A DNA stretch of 5,928 bases. Source: Bacteroidota bacterium. GTDB taxonomy: Bacteria; Bacteroidota; Kryptoniia; Kryptoniales; JAKASW01. The DNA lies in assembly GCA_021785235.1 (NCBI GenBank), contig JAJYGB010000203.1, forward strand, positions 1 to 5,928, in the 5' to 3' direction. Positions 1 to 5,491 of this stretch are shown piece by piece (the first letter of the stretch is position 1; each line of letters begins with the position of its first letter). The position numbers and the translations under genes are program-made. Below the pieces are notes generated by a model. It was given only the letters and a program-made list of their open reading frames with translations, made no database searches and was not told the DNA's origin.

Positions 1-805
1 GCTCCAGGGTGTCGAGCCGGTCATATCCGTAGTTTATCGTCGGGAGTTCAGAATGAGAGTCGACTTGCGTGTCGCCGTGGCCCGGGAAATGTTTTGCCGT
101 AGCTAATACACCGGCATCCTGAGTGCCCTTTAAGAAAGCAACGGCGAGCTTACTGACAAGCCGCGGATTTTCGCCGAACGACCTTACATTGATTATCGGA
201 TTCTCGGGATTATCGTTCACGTCGGATACCGGTGCATAGTTCTCCAGAATGCCGACCGCACGGGCCTCTTCACCGATGGCGTGTCCGATTCTGTACACCA
301 GGGATGAGTCCCGCGTCGCGCCGAGCGCCATGTTGCTGGGAAACGAAAGGCCGTTCTGCAGGCGCATGCCGAGTCCGTACTCGTAGTCTGACGAGAAGAG
401 GAGTGGAACACTGGATATCTTTTGCAGCTTGTTCAGCAGCATGGCCTGCTCGTAGACGTTTCCAAGCGAGACCACGAAGCCTCCCACGTGGAGATCCTTC
501 ACCAAGTGGACGAGTCTTTGATACATCTCTCCGCTGTCGCTTGCGTAGGGGGCATATGTGAAAGGGACAATCATCTGTGCGACCTTGTCCCTGAGCGAGA
601 GGGACTGAAGGGTACTGTCAACCCATGATGTATCGGCGACCCAGCGGTAGCTGGTCGTGCCTTCCAGAATTTCGTTGGATTGTTCCGGCACTGCGGAGCT
701 CTGTCCGGAGACAGGGGGCGTTGACGGTTCTTTGGTCTGGAAGTGTCCCGTTGAGCATGACACGAGGAGCACAGGGGCGAGGAAAAACGGGAGGATATGT
801 TTCAT
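1..805 (-). CDS. GH3 family beta-N-acetylhexosaminidase (NagZ-like) lipoprotein, 3' end outside window
   Basis: This is a glycoside hydrolase family 3 enzyme predicted to remove terminal N-acetylglucosamine from muropeptides or chito-oligosaccharides. Only the first 268 residues are visible. Residues 1-16 form a lipoprotein signal peptide ending in the lipobox LVSC, with Cys17 as the lipidation site, so the mature enzyme should sit in the periplasm or on the outer membrane. A Ser/Pro-rich linker follows, and the TIM-barrel domain begins near residue 62. KHFPGHGDT (238-246) followed by D249-S-H251 is the signature of the N-acetylglucosaminidase branch of GH3, where the Asp-His pair acts as general acid/base. 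The nucleophile Asp lies beyond the window. SDYEYG (139-144) and the NPIINVRSFG stretch (202-211) also fit the family. The ATG overlaps the kinase stop as ATGA, and AAGGA lies 5 nt upstream (811-815), which settles the start. Family relatives sometimes carry a C-terminal serine-hydrolase domain; that cannot be judged here. Confidence 0.93.
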   Translation of the reverse strand, partial: MKHILPFFLAPVLLVSCSTGHFQTKEPSTPPVSGQSSAVPEQSNEILEGTTSYRWVADTSWVDSTLQSLSLRDKVAQMIVPFTYAPYASDSGEMYQRLVHLVKDLHVGGFVVSLGNVYEQAMLLNKLQKISSVPLLFSSDYEYGLGMRLQNGLSFPSNMALGATRDSSLVYRIGHAIGEEARAVGILENYAPVSDVNDNPENPIINVRSFGENPRLVSKLAVAFLKGTQDAGVLATAKHFPGHGDTQVDSHSELPTINYGYDRLDTLE

Positions 806-1731
806 TTAGGTCCTTCTATCTTCAGAGCCAACAGCGCTGCGCCGAGCGCCGGGGGATGATCGGGTTTCTGGATACTGATTTGTGGGAATTCTGTTTTTAT
901 TAGCTGCTTCACATTTCTCGACAGGAAGTTATCTGTCGACAGGACGCTTCCGATAAGCGCGAGTGGAACCGCTTTATTGAGCTTCGGCAACGCCGCGCGC
1001 ACGTGAGATGTCAGCTCCCGAACTGCATTCGCCACTATCTCAAGTGCGGCTTCATCTTCTCTCTCGGCGGCTTCGATCACGATCGTTGCGAGGGACGCGA
1101 TGTCGAGATTGTCTTGGTATACCGCGGCTATCATAGTCCGCTGGTTCTCTATCAGTTTTCGTTCTTTGAGCAGGCTGGACATCAATGTCTTCCTGCCACG
1201 GCCGTCCATTTCCCTGGAGACTGCTGCAAGACAGGCTCGACCTATCGCGTAGCCGCTCCCTTCGTCTCCGATTAGGCGTCCCCATCCACCGACCCTGTGG
1301 ATTCTTTCGTCATCATCTTTGGCAAATAGTATTGATCCTGTTCCGGAGATGAGGATCATGCCCGGCCTTCCGGAGAAGGCTCCTTCGAGGGCGGCGATCG
1401 CGTCGCTCCCTATTTGGATTACGGGAACAGGGTAGTGCCTCTTTACCAGGTAGCCGATGAACCCGTCGCGCATCCTGTCGGCGTCTCCGATCCTTCCGGC
1501 CCCCGTGAGGCCGAGGTACACCGTCTTGATACGTGAGAAGTCAGCACCGGCTTTCGTGAGAATAAGCTCCGCCGTCGCGACGATGTTTTCCGAGGCTTTT
1601 TCTGTCCCTATGATTTGAAAGTTTGATGGTCCGCCGGTCTCCTCGGCAACCACATTACGGCTCGAGTCGATGGCAACCCCGGTTGTCTTTGTCGCACCAC
1701 CGTCGAAACCCAGAAAGAGAGATTCAGTCAT
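802..1731 (-). CDS. BadF/BadG/BcrA/BcrD-family N-acetylglucosamine (or N-acetylmuramate) kinase
   Basis: This is a cytoplasmic ATP-dependent sugar kinase of the actin/hexokinase fold, 309 residues from the chosen start, a normal length for bacterial members. Visible motifs are the phosphate-1 loop DGGATKT (10-16), GGPSN (33-37) in the sugar-binding region, Asp110 in GSDA as the likely catalytic base, the phosphate-2 loop ISGTGS (128-133), GGWGRLIGDEGSGYAIG (148-164) and the terminal PALGAA (294-299). The family also includes 2-hydroxyglutaryl-CoA and benzoyl-CoA reductase activators, but those carry Fe-S cysteine motifs that are absent here. The GH3 neighbour, coupled by an ATGA overlap, favours GlcNAc or MurNAc as substrate, as in NagK and the dual-specificity MurK. 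An in-frame ATG at 1812 would add 27 residues that look unlike the family; the start at 1731 puts the phosphate loop at the usual distance. Neither start has a good ribosome binding site. The choice between GlcNAc and MurNAc is not decidable from sequence. Confidence 0.9.
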   Translation of the reverse strand: MTESLFLGFDGGATKTTGVAIDSSRNVVAEETGGPSNFQIIGTEKASENIVATAELILTKAGADFSRIKTVYLGLTGAGRIGDADRMRDGFIGYLVKRHYPVPVIQIGSDAIAALEGAFSGRPGMILISGTGSILFAKDDDERIHRVGGWGRLIGDEGSGYAIGRACLAAVSREMDGRGRKTLMSSLLKERKLIENQRTMIAAVYQDNLDIASLATIVIEAAEREDEAALEIVANAVRELTSHVRAALPKLNKAVPLALIGSVLSTDNFLSRNVKQLIKTEFPQISIQKPDHPPALGAALLALKIEGPK

Positions 1732-1738
1732 CACAAGA

Positions 1739-1767
1739 AAAATATTCTGTAAACGGAACAAAATCAA
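1739..1767 (-). promoter_or_regulatory. Candidate sigma70-like promoter for the kinase-GH3 operon
   Basis: Read on the minus strand, TTGATT (1767-1762) and TATTTT (1744-1739) are separated by 17 bases, each matching four of six consensus positions. Transcription would then begin at or within a base or two of the ATG at 1731, giving a leaderless or nearly leaderless message. This agrees with the absence of a Shine-Dalgarno site there. The region is AT-rich, so chance matches are likely. Confidence 0.25.
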
Positions 1768-1836
1768 TTTTCTTGTTCGACTCCGGAAAAAGCCTGAAGT
1801 TGACGATTTCATGTAAGTTGACCATATTCAAGCCAG

Positions 1837-1879
1837 TACCGAACCTGCGCAAGTTCCCGAGTGATACATCCGTTCGGTA
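1837..1879. repeat. Perfect 8-bp inverted repeat TACCGAAC / GTTCGGTA, 27-bp spacer
   Basis: The arms lie at 1837-1844 and 1872-1879 in the spacer between the divergent kinase and EVE operons. They could be two half-sites of a regulator or a hairpin in the leader of either message. The left arm shares GAAC with the shorter palindrome at 1841-1856, so the two structures are mutually exclusive as hairpins. The function is unknown. Confidence 0.35.
1841..1856. promoter_or_regulatory. Imperfect 16-bp palindrome GAACCTGCGCAAGTTC, possible operator
   Basis: Seven of eight base pairs are symmetric (GAAC-N8-GTTC with a TGCGCA core); the one mismatch is C1845 against A1852. It lies between the divergent genes, about 50 bp before the EVE start and 110 bp before the kinase start, where a shared operator would be expected. 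No regulator gene is adjacent, so the binding protein cannot be named. Confidence 0.3.
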
Positions 1880-1896
1880 ATTCACAGAAGATAAGC

Positions 1897-1900
1897 GGAG
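1897..1900 (+). promoter_or_regulatory. Ribosome binding site fixing the TTG start of the EVE gene
   Basis: GGAG sits six bases before the TTG at 1907. An in-frame TAA at 1892-1894 excludes any start further upstream, and the conserved family N-terminus begins directly after the TTG, so the rare start codon is well supported. Confidence 0.7.
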
Positions 1901-1906
1901 TGCAAG

Positions 1907-2317
1907 TTGGCCTATTTCCTTCTAAAGTCGGAGCCGTCGGCATATTCATTCGCTGATCTCTCTCTCGAAGGCGAAACCGTCTGGGATGGAGTGACAAACA
2001 ATCTTGCTCTGAAGAATATCCGGTTGATGAGGCCGGGGGACAGCTGTTTCATATACCATTCCGGCGATGAACGCGCGATAGTCGGTATAGCGAAGGTGGT
2101 TAAGTCCGCGTATCCCAATCCGAAGAAAAGAGACGAGAAATTGGCTGTTGTCAACATTAAGGCTGTAAGCAAACTCAAGAGGCCGGTCTCGCTCTCCGAA
2201 TTGAAGACCCGGAGTGAGCTGAAGAGCTTTGATCTCATCAGGCTCCCGCGGTTGTCCGTTATGGAGGTGCCGAAGAAAACATGGGATCTCATTCTCGAAC
2301 TGTCGAAAGGGGAGTGA
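1907..2317 (+). CDS. EVE domain-containing protein (PUA-like fold)
   Basis: This is a small single-domain protein of 136 residues, covering almost the whole EVE domain. EVE belongs to the PUA/ASCH/YTH group of folds, whose members bind modified bases in DNA or RNA; the ligand of most bacterial members is not known. Family motifs appear in order: YFLLKSEP (3-10), W26-DGVTN (26-31), the loop MRPGD (41-45), FIYHSG (48-53), VGIAKVV (59-65), AYP (68-70) and LPRLSVMEV (113-121). There is no signal peptide or membrane segment, so it is cytoplasmic. The start is TTG, supported by GGAG and an upstream stop. Its stop lies three bases before the crotonase GTG, so it heads a three-gene operon with the crotonase and apt. 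No restriction, methylase or other defence gene is near, so a housekeeping role is as likely as a defence role. Confidence 0.92.
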   Translation: MAYFLLKSEPSAYSFADLSLEGETVWDGVTNNLALKNIRLMRPGDSCFIYHSGDERAIVGIAKVVKSAYPNPKKRDEKLAVVNIKAVSKLKRPVSLSELKTRSELKSFDLIRLPRLSVMEVPKKTWDLILELSKGE

Positions 2318-2320
2318 AAA

Positions 2321-3100
2321 GTGGGCAAGAGGGTTGACTTTGAGATCAGGGACAAGGTTGCGTTTTTGACGCTTAACCGTCCCGAGAAGAGGAATGCGAT
2401 CGACGACATAGCGGTTTCTGAACTCACGGATTTTTTCGGAAGCGCGAACTCTGACGACGGCGTGCGTGCGATCGTGTTTCGCGGGGAAGGAAGCGCGTTC
2501 TCGGCCGGCGCGGATTTGGAGTATCTTCACAAGCTCTCCCAAAATTCCTCCTCGGCGAATTTTGAGGATTCATGTGCGCTTAAAGACTTCCTCCTCGAAG
2601 TGTACAGGAGCAGGAAACTGACATGTGCAGTTGTCAGAGGCCCCGCGCTCGCGGGCGCGTTCGGCCTCACGCTGGCGTGCGATATCGTTATCGCATCGGA
2701 CAAAGCCAGGTTCGGTTTCACGGAAGTTAAGATCGGTTTTGTCCCCGCGGTCGTTCTGAATTTCGCGGCCAGGAAACTCAGGGAATCCGATGTGAGGGAA
2801 TTGGTTCTGACAGGGAAAATAATTGAAGCTTCATCCGCCCTTCGGATGGGGCTCTTCTCCCAGATCGTGCCAGATAGTGAAATTGAGGCTTACAGCCGTC
2901 AGTTCCTCAAAGATTTCATATCTGGAACGAGCCCGGTGGCAGTCGCTCTCACCAAGCAGATACTTTCAGATATCAAAGAGATGCCCCTTGATGAGGCTTT
3001 AAGATATAGCTCGGCAATGAACGTTACAGCCCGCTCGACTGAAGATTTTCAGAAGGGGGTCAAATCATTTTTGAACAAGGAAAAACTGGAGTGGCAATAG
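2321..3100 (+). CDS. Enoyl-CoA hydratase/isomerase (crotonase) family protein
   Basis: A 259-residue cytoplasmic protein of usual crotonase length, with the whole fold present. LTLNRPEKRNAID (17-28) is the standard N-terminal motif. FSAGADLE (60-67) forms the first CoA/oxyanion loop, and RGPALAGAFGLTLACD (106-121) the second, with Gly112 as the oxyanion-hole glycine. FGFTEVKIGFVP (131-142) contains Glu135, equivalent to Glu164 of rat mitochondrial hydratase. The residue equivalent to Glu144 of that enzyme is Gly115, so the two-glutamate hydratase pair is incomplete. An isomerase or another CoA-thioester reaction using Glu135 alone is therefore more likely than classical hydration. The start is GTG with GGGGAG six bases upstream (2309-2314), inside the end of the EVE gene. 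The stop overlaps the apt start by one base. The substrate cannot be named; no beta-oxidation or leucine-degradation gene lies nearby. Confidence 0.9.
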   Translation: MGKRVDFEIRDKVAFLTLNRPEKRNAIDDIAVSELTDFFGSANSDDGVRAIVFRGEGSAFSAGADLEYLHKLSQNSSSANFEDSCALKDFLLEVYRSRKLTCAVVRGPALAGAFGLTLACDIVIASDKARFGFTEVKIGFVPAVVLNFAARKLRESDVRELVLTGKIIEASSALRMGLFSQIVPDSEIEAYSRQFLKDFISGTSPVAVALTKQILSDIKEMPLDEALRYSSAMNVTARSTEDFQKGVKSFLNKEKLEWQ

Positions 3101-3621
3101 TGGACATCAAAAGCAGCATCAGGACGGTTCCCGATTTCCCGAAAAAGGGGATCATGTTTCGCGACATTACTACGCTGTTGAAAGATAAGGATGCCTTCAA
3201 CTATGCGGTGGATAAGCTCTATGAACATTACAAGGACAAGAGTATCGACAAGGTGGTGTCGGTCGAATCCCGCGGTTTTATTTTCGGCAGTGTGCTTGCT
3301 TACAAGCTCGGAGCCGGTTTTGTCCCGATTCGTAAACCGGGCAAGCTCCCTGCGGAAGTAATAAAACAGGAATATCAGCTCGAATACGGAACCGATTCCA
3401 TGGAGATACACAAGGACGCGATAAATCCGGGAGAGCGCGTGCTCGTACACGACGACCTATTGGCCACCGGCGGGACCGTAGCTGCCGCGTGTAAGCTCAT
3501 TGAGAAACTCCAGGGGAAAGTTGAAGGCATCTGCTTCTTGATCGAGCTGACCCCGCTCAACGGCCGGAAGGCGATTCCAGCCAAAGATGTGTTTTCGCTG
3601 ATCGAGTATGACACCGATTGA
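3100..3621 (+). CDS. apt: Adenine phosphoribosyltransferase
   Basis: This enzyme makes AMP and pyrophosphate from adenine and PRPP, the one-step adenine salvage reaction in the cytoplasm. From this start it has 173 residues, close to the usual 170-185. The diagnostic stretches are all present: FPKKGIMFRDIT near the N-terminus, ESRGFIFG, the catalytic-loop region VPIRKPGKLP, LEYGTDSMEIH, and the PRPP-binding loop VLVHDDLLATGGT (114-126). The start is ambiguous. GTG at 3100 overlaps the crotonase TAG by one base (TAGTG) and has GGAG eight bases upstream (3088-3091). GTG at 3091, in the same frame, would add three residues (176 total) and could use AAGGA at 3077-3081. I prefer 3100 for its ribosome binding site and the stop-start arrangement. 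It is the last gene of the EVE-crotonase-apt operon and is followed by a hairpin. Confidence 0.96.
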   Translation: MDIKSSIRTVPDFPKKGIMFRDITTLLKDKDAFNYAVDKLYEHYKDKSIDKVVSVESRGFIFGSVLAYKLGAGFVPIRKPGKLPAEVIKQEYQLEYGTDSMEIHKDAINPGERVLVHDDLLATGGTVAAACKLIEKLQGKVEGICFLIELTPLNGRKAIPAKDVFSLIEYDTD

Positions 3622-3631
3622 TTAGGCGGGG

Positions 3632-3656
3632 GGAGCCCGGTTTCTGGCCGGGCTCC
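3632..3656 (+). terminator. GC-rich hairpin after apt, possible terminator without a U-tract
   Basis: GGAGCCCGG (3632-3640) pairs perfectly with CCGGGCTCC (3648-3656) around a 7-base loop, starting 11 bases after the apt stop. Its place at the operon end suggests termination or 3'-end protection. The run of T expected of an intrinsic terminator is missing (TGCCGTGCG follows), so it may be weak or need a protein factor. Confidence 0.5.
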
Positions 3657-3752
3657 TGCCGTGCGCTGACTCTTCCATCCCAGGTTCCCCTAGCCCTCCT
3701 TTACACCCGCGGTTTTGCGCGTCTTTTCCGCGATCCGATACCGGGTGAGGAA

Positions 3753-3783
3753 TTGCAAAAATGACCGATCGTACCTACATTTG
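3753..3783 (+). promoter_or_regulatory. Predicted Bacteroidota-type promoter of the tetR-efflux operon
   Basis: TACATTTG (3776-3783) matches the Bacteroidota -7 element TAnnTTTG exactly, and TTG (3753-3755) lies 20 bases upstream, in the range of the -33 element. The same DNA also reads as a weak sigma70 promoter (TTGCAA, 17 bases, TACATT). Transcription should begin a few bases downstream, about 30 bases before the tetR ATG and inside the palindrome at 3781-3798. Confidence 0.5.
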
Positions 3784-3798
3784 AACTGGTCAGTTCAA
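3781..3798. promoter_or_regulatory. 18-bp palindromic operator TTGAACTGGTCAGTTCAA upstream of tetR
   Basis: Two perfect 8-bp arms (3781-3788 and 3791-3798) flank a GT centre. The size and symmetry are typical of TetR-family operators. It overlaps the end of the predicted -7 element and the expected transcription start, 20 bases before the tetR ATG. The regulator encoded next to it is the obvious candidate to bind here and block its own operon. Confidence 0.7.
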
Positions 3799-3818
3799 TC
3801 ATTAGAACGGTTGGTAAT

Positions 3819-4436
3819 ATGGTTTCAAGAAAAGAACGGGAGACCGAATTCCGACGAAAGGCGATCGTCGAGGCCGCCAGGGAGGTGTTTTCGGAACACG
3901 GTTACGACGGAACGACGATAGATAATGTCGCGGAGAGATCCGAGTTCGCCAAGGCGACCCTTTACAAGTTTTTCCGGACAAAGGAAGAGCTTTACCTGAG
4001 CGTCGTCGAAGACGTGTTCAGTGAGATAAACGAGATTGCCGAAAAGGCGATGCGGGAGGACCTTCCGGTTCGTGAGAAGTTCGCGCTCTTCATCGAAAGA
4101 TTGATCACCCACTTTTCCGATCACGCGGACTTCTTCAGACTGTTGATGAGGGAAATGGGGCGCGTGAACATGGCGGGGTGGAAAGGAAGCTCGCACGCAA
4201 TGATACACGAGCAGCTTAACGAGATCCTTGCCCGGGAACTGGAGCGGGGCATAAGACTGAAACAGATCAAGAAGGTTGATGCCCTGCGGGCAGGTCAGGT
4301 ATTCAATCACATGGTCTATGCGTATCACATGAACAACCTTTTCTTTGAGCACGACGAGAAGATGAAGAAAGACGCGGTTGAGTTCCTGGTGTCGGTGTTC
4401 TTTGACGGGATTGGAGTGAAAGGCAAAGCGAAATGA
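3819..4436 (+). CDS. TetR/AcrR-family transcriptional regulator
   Basis: A 205-residue one-component repressor, typical length for the family. The N-terminal DNA-binding domain spans about residues 10-58. It holds the pattern AIVEAAREVFSEHGYDGTTI and the helix-turn-helix at about 32-53, ending in AKATLYKFFRTKEELY. The C-terminal half is helical, variable in sequence and should bind an inducer and form the dimer; its ligand is not predictable. The ATG is preceded by only a weak GGTTGG-like ribosome site. It is the first gene of an operon with the membrane fusion protein and ABC permease, and its stop overlaps the next ATG (ATGA). Together with the palindrome at 3781-3798, this suggests autoregulation and ligand-induced expression of the exporter. 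Confidence 0.93.
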   Translation: MVSRKERETEFRRKAIVEAAREVFSEHGYDGTTIDNVAERSEFAKATLYKFFRTKEELYLSVVEDVFSEINEIAEKAMREDLPVREKFALFIERLITHFSDHADFFRLLMREMGRVNMAGWKGSSHAMIHEQLNEILARELERGIRLKQIKKVDALRAGQVFNHMVYAYHMNNLFFEHDEKMKKDAVEFLVSVFFDGIGVKGKAK

Positions 4437-5491
4437 AGAAGAAATATATCGTCCTCAGCTCTCTCGCCGCAATCCTGGTAATCTATCTTGCCTACCGGGG
4501 GCTCTTTGTCCATCAGAGAGTGACGGTGACAACGGTGCAAAGGGGGAACCTGGTCACCGTGGTATATGCGACCGGAAACGTGAGCGCGGATTCGACCGCG
4601 ACTTTACGGTCGGAAGGAGGAGGGATCGTCACGTACGTGGGTGCGCACGAAGGAATGCATGTTAGCCGCGGCGCCGTTCTCCTGAAGACCGATAACAGCG
4701 ACGATTTGCTGAGGGTTGAACAATCGAAGGCAGATCTGGAGTCAGCAGAGATAGATCTTCAAAATAAAAGTCAGAACCTCGAGCGCACGCAGGCGCTGTT
4801 TGAATCCAGGAGTGTCACTCAGAAGTCGCTGGATGACGCGCAGAGGGACGTAGATCTCGCGAAGGTGAGCCTCCAGCAGCGCAAAATCGCCCTGGATATC
4901 GCGAAGGAGCGGTTGTCCAAGACACTGGTGGCAGCCCCGTTTTCAGGTGTGATAATATCGGCGAGCGCCAAGCTCGGCGATTATCTCCTCCCAAACGGTG
5001 CCTGCTTTCAGATGATCGCCCCGACCTCGATACTCGTGGAGGCCGAAGTGGATGAGCAAGATTTCTCCCGCGTGAGAAATGGACAGAAGTGCGTTGTCGC
5101 GTTTGACGCGTACGGCGATCAGAGGTTTGACGGTTACATCTACAGGATTGTCCCGAAGACCGACGAAGCGACGAAGACTTCGAAAGTGTTTGTGAAGCTT
5201 GAAAACCCGCCCGAGAACCTGAATGTGGGTATGACGGCGACCGTAAACATAATCTCTTCCGAACTCAAAAATGTTGACCTGCTGCCGCGTACCGCCATAG
5301 TCCAGCTCCCGAATTCGAGCATTGTCTTCGAAGTCAATAAAGGGAAGGTGAGGAAAGTGGAAGTCAAGCTGGGTGCTACTGACGGCAGGCTCACCCAAAT
5401 CCTCGGAGGCAGTCTTCAGCCGGGGACCGAAGTAGTCTCGCAGCCCGGACCGGATCTCAAAGACGGAATGCGGGTCGAAGTGGCAGAGTGA
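4433..5491 (+). CDS. HlyD/MacA-type membrane fusion (periplasmic adaptor) protein
   Basis: A 352-residue periplasmic adaptor that would link an inner-membrane transporter to an outer-membrane channel. Residues 5-21 form an uncleaved N-terminal anchor (no lipobox cysteine), followed by the periplasmic part. Order of domains: first beta strands from about 30 and half-lipoyl domain to about 88 (GAHEGMHVSRGAVLLKTDN), coiled-coil hairpin about 93-163 (rich in Glu, Gln, Lys, with SRSVTQKSLDDAQ at the turn), second half-lipoyl domain (VAAPFSGVIISASAKLGDYL, 166-185), beta-barrel about 199-273 with the GMTATV motif (266-271), and a membrane-proximal domain to about 350. The hairpin is short, roughly 30 residues per helix. 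Its ATG overlaps the tetR stop by four bases, and its stop overlaps the permease ATG by one base. Since an ABC permease follows, it is more likely MacA/DevB-like than an RND adaptor. Confidence 0.92.
   Translation: MKKKYIVLSSLAAILVIYLAYRGLFVHQRVTVTTVQRGNLVTVVYATGNVSADSTATLRSEGGGIVTYVGAHEGMHVSRGAVLLKTDNSDDLLRVEQSKADLESAEIDLQNKSQNLERTQALFESRSVTQKSLDDAQRDVDLAKVSLQQRKIALDIAKERLSKTLVAAPFSGVIISASAKLGDYLLPNGACFQMIAPTSILVEAEVDEQDFSRVRNGQKCVVAFDAYGDQRFDGYIYRIVPKTDEATKTSKVFVKLENPPENLNVGMTATVNIISSELKNVDLLPRTAIVQLPNSSIVFEVNKGKVRKVEVKLGATDGRLTQILGGSLQPGTEVVSQPGPDLKDGMRVEVAE

Noticed and set aside
1732..1812. 27-residue N-terminal extension of the kinase from the ATG at 1812
   Set aside because: It is basic and unlike family N-termini, does not form a convincing signal peptide, and has no ribosome site. 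The start at 1731 places the phosphate loop at the usual distance.
1800..1828. TTGACG, 17 bases, CATATT as a promoter for the EVE operon
   Set aside because: The -35 match is good but the -10 is poor and lacks the initial T; start would be about 70 bases before the gene. Not strong enough to annotate.
1907..2317. EVE gene as part of a defence island
   Set aside because: No restriction, methylation, nuclease, toxin or phage gene is present anywhere in the window.
1946..2542. Long minus-strand open frame opposite the EVE gene and the crotonase start
   Set aside because: It crosses two genes with clear family motifs on the other strand, and its translation shows no recognisable domain.
3708..3732. 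CGCGG / CCGCG short inverted repeat with a 15-base loop
   Set aside because: A 5-bp stem in GC-rich DNA is expected by chance and lies well away from the operon end and the promoter.
3825..4352. Minus-strand open frame opposite tetR
   Set aside because: A shadow of the TetR gene; no family resemblance and no operon context.
4943..5398. Minus-strand open frame opposite the membrane fusion protein
   Set aside because: A shadow of a well-supported adaptor gene, with no recognisable motifs.
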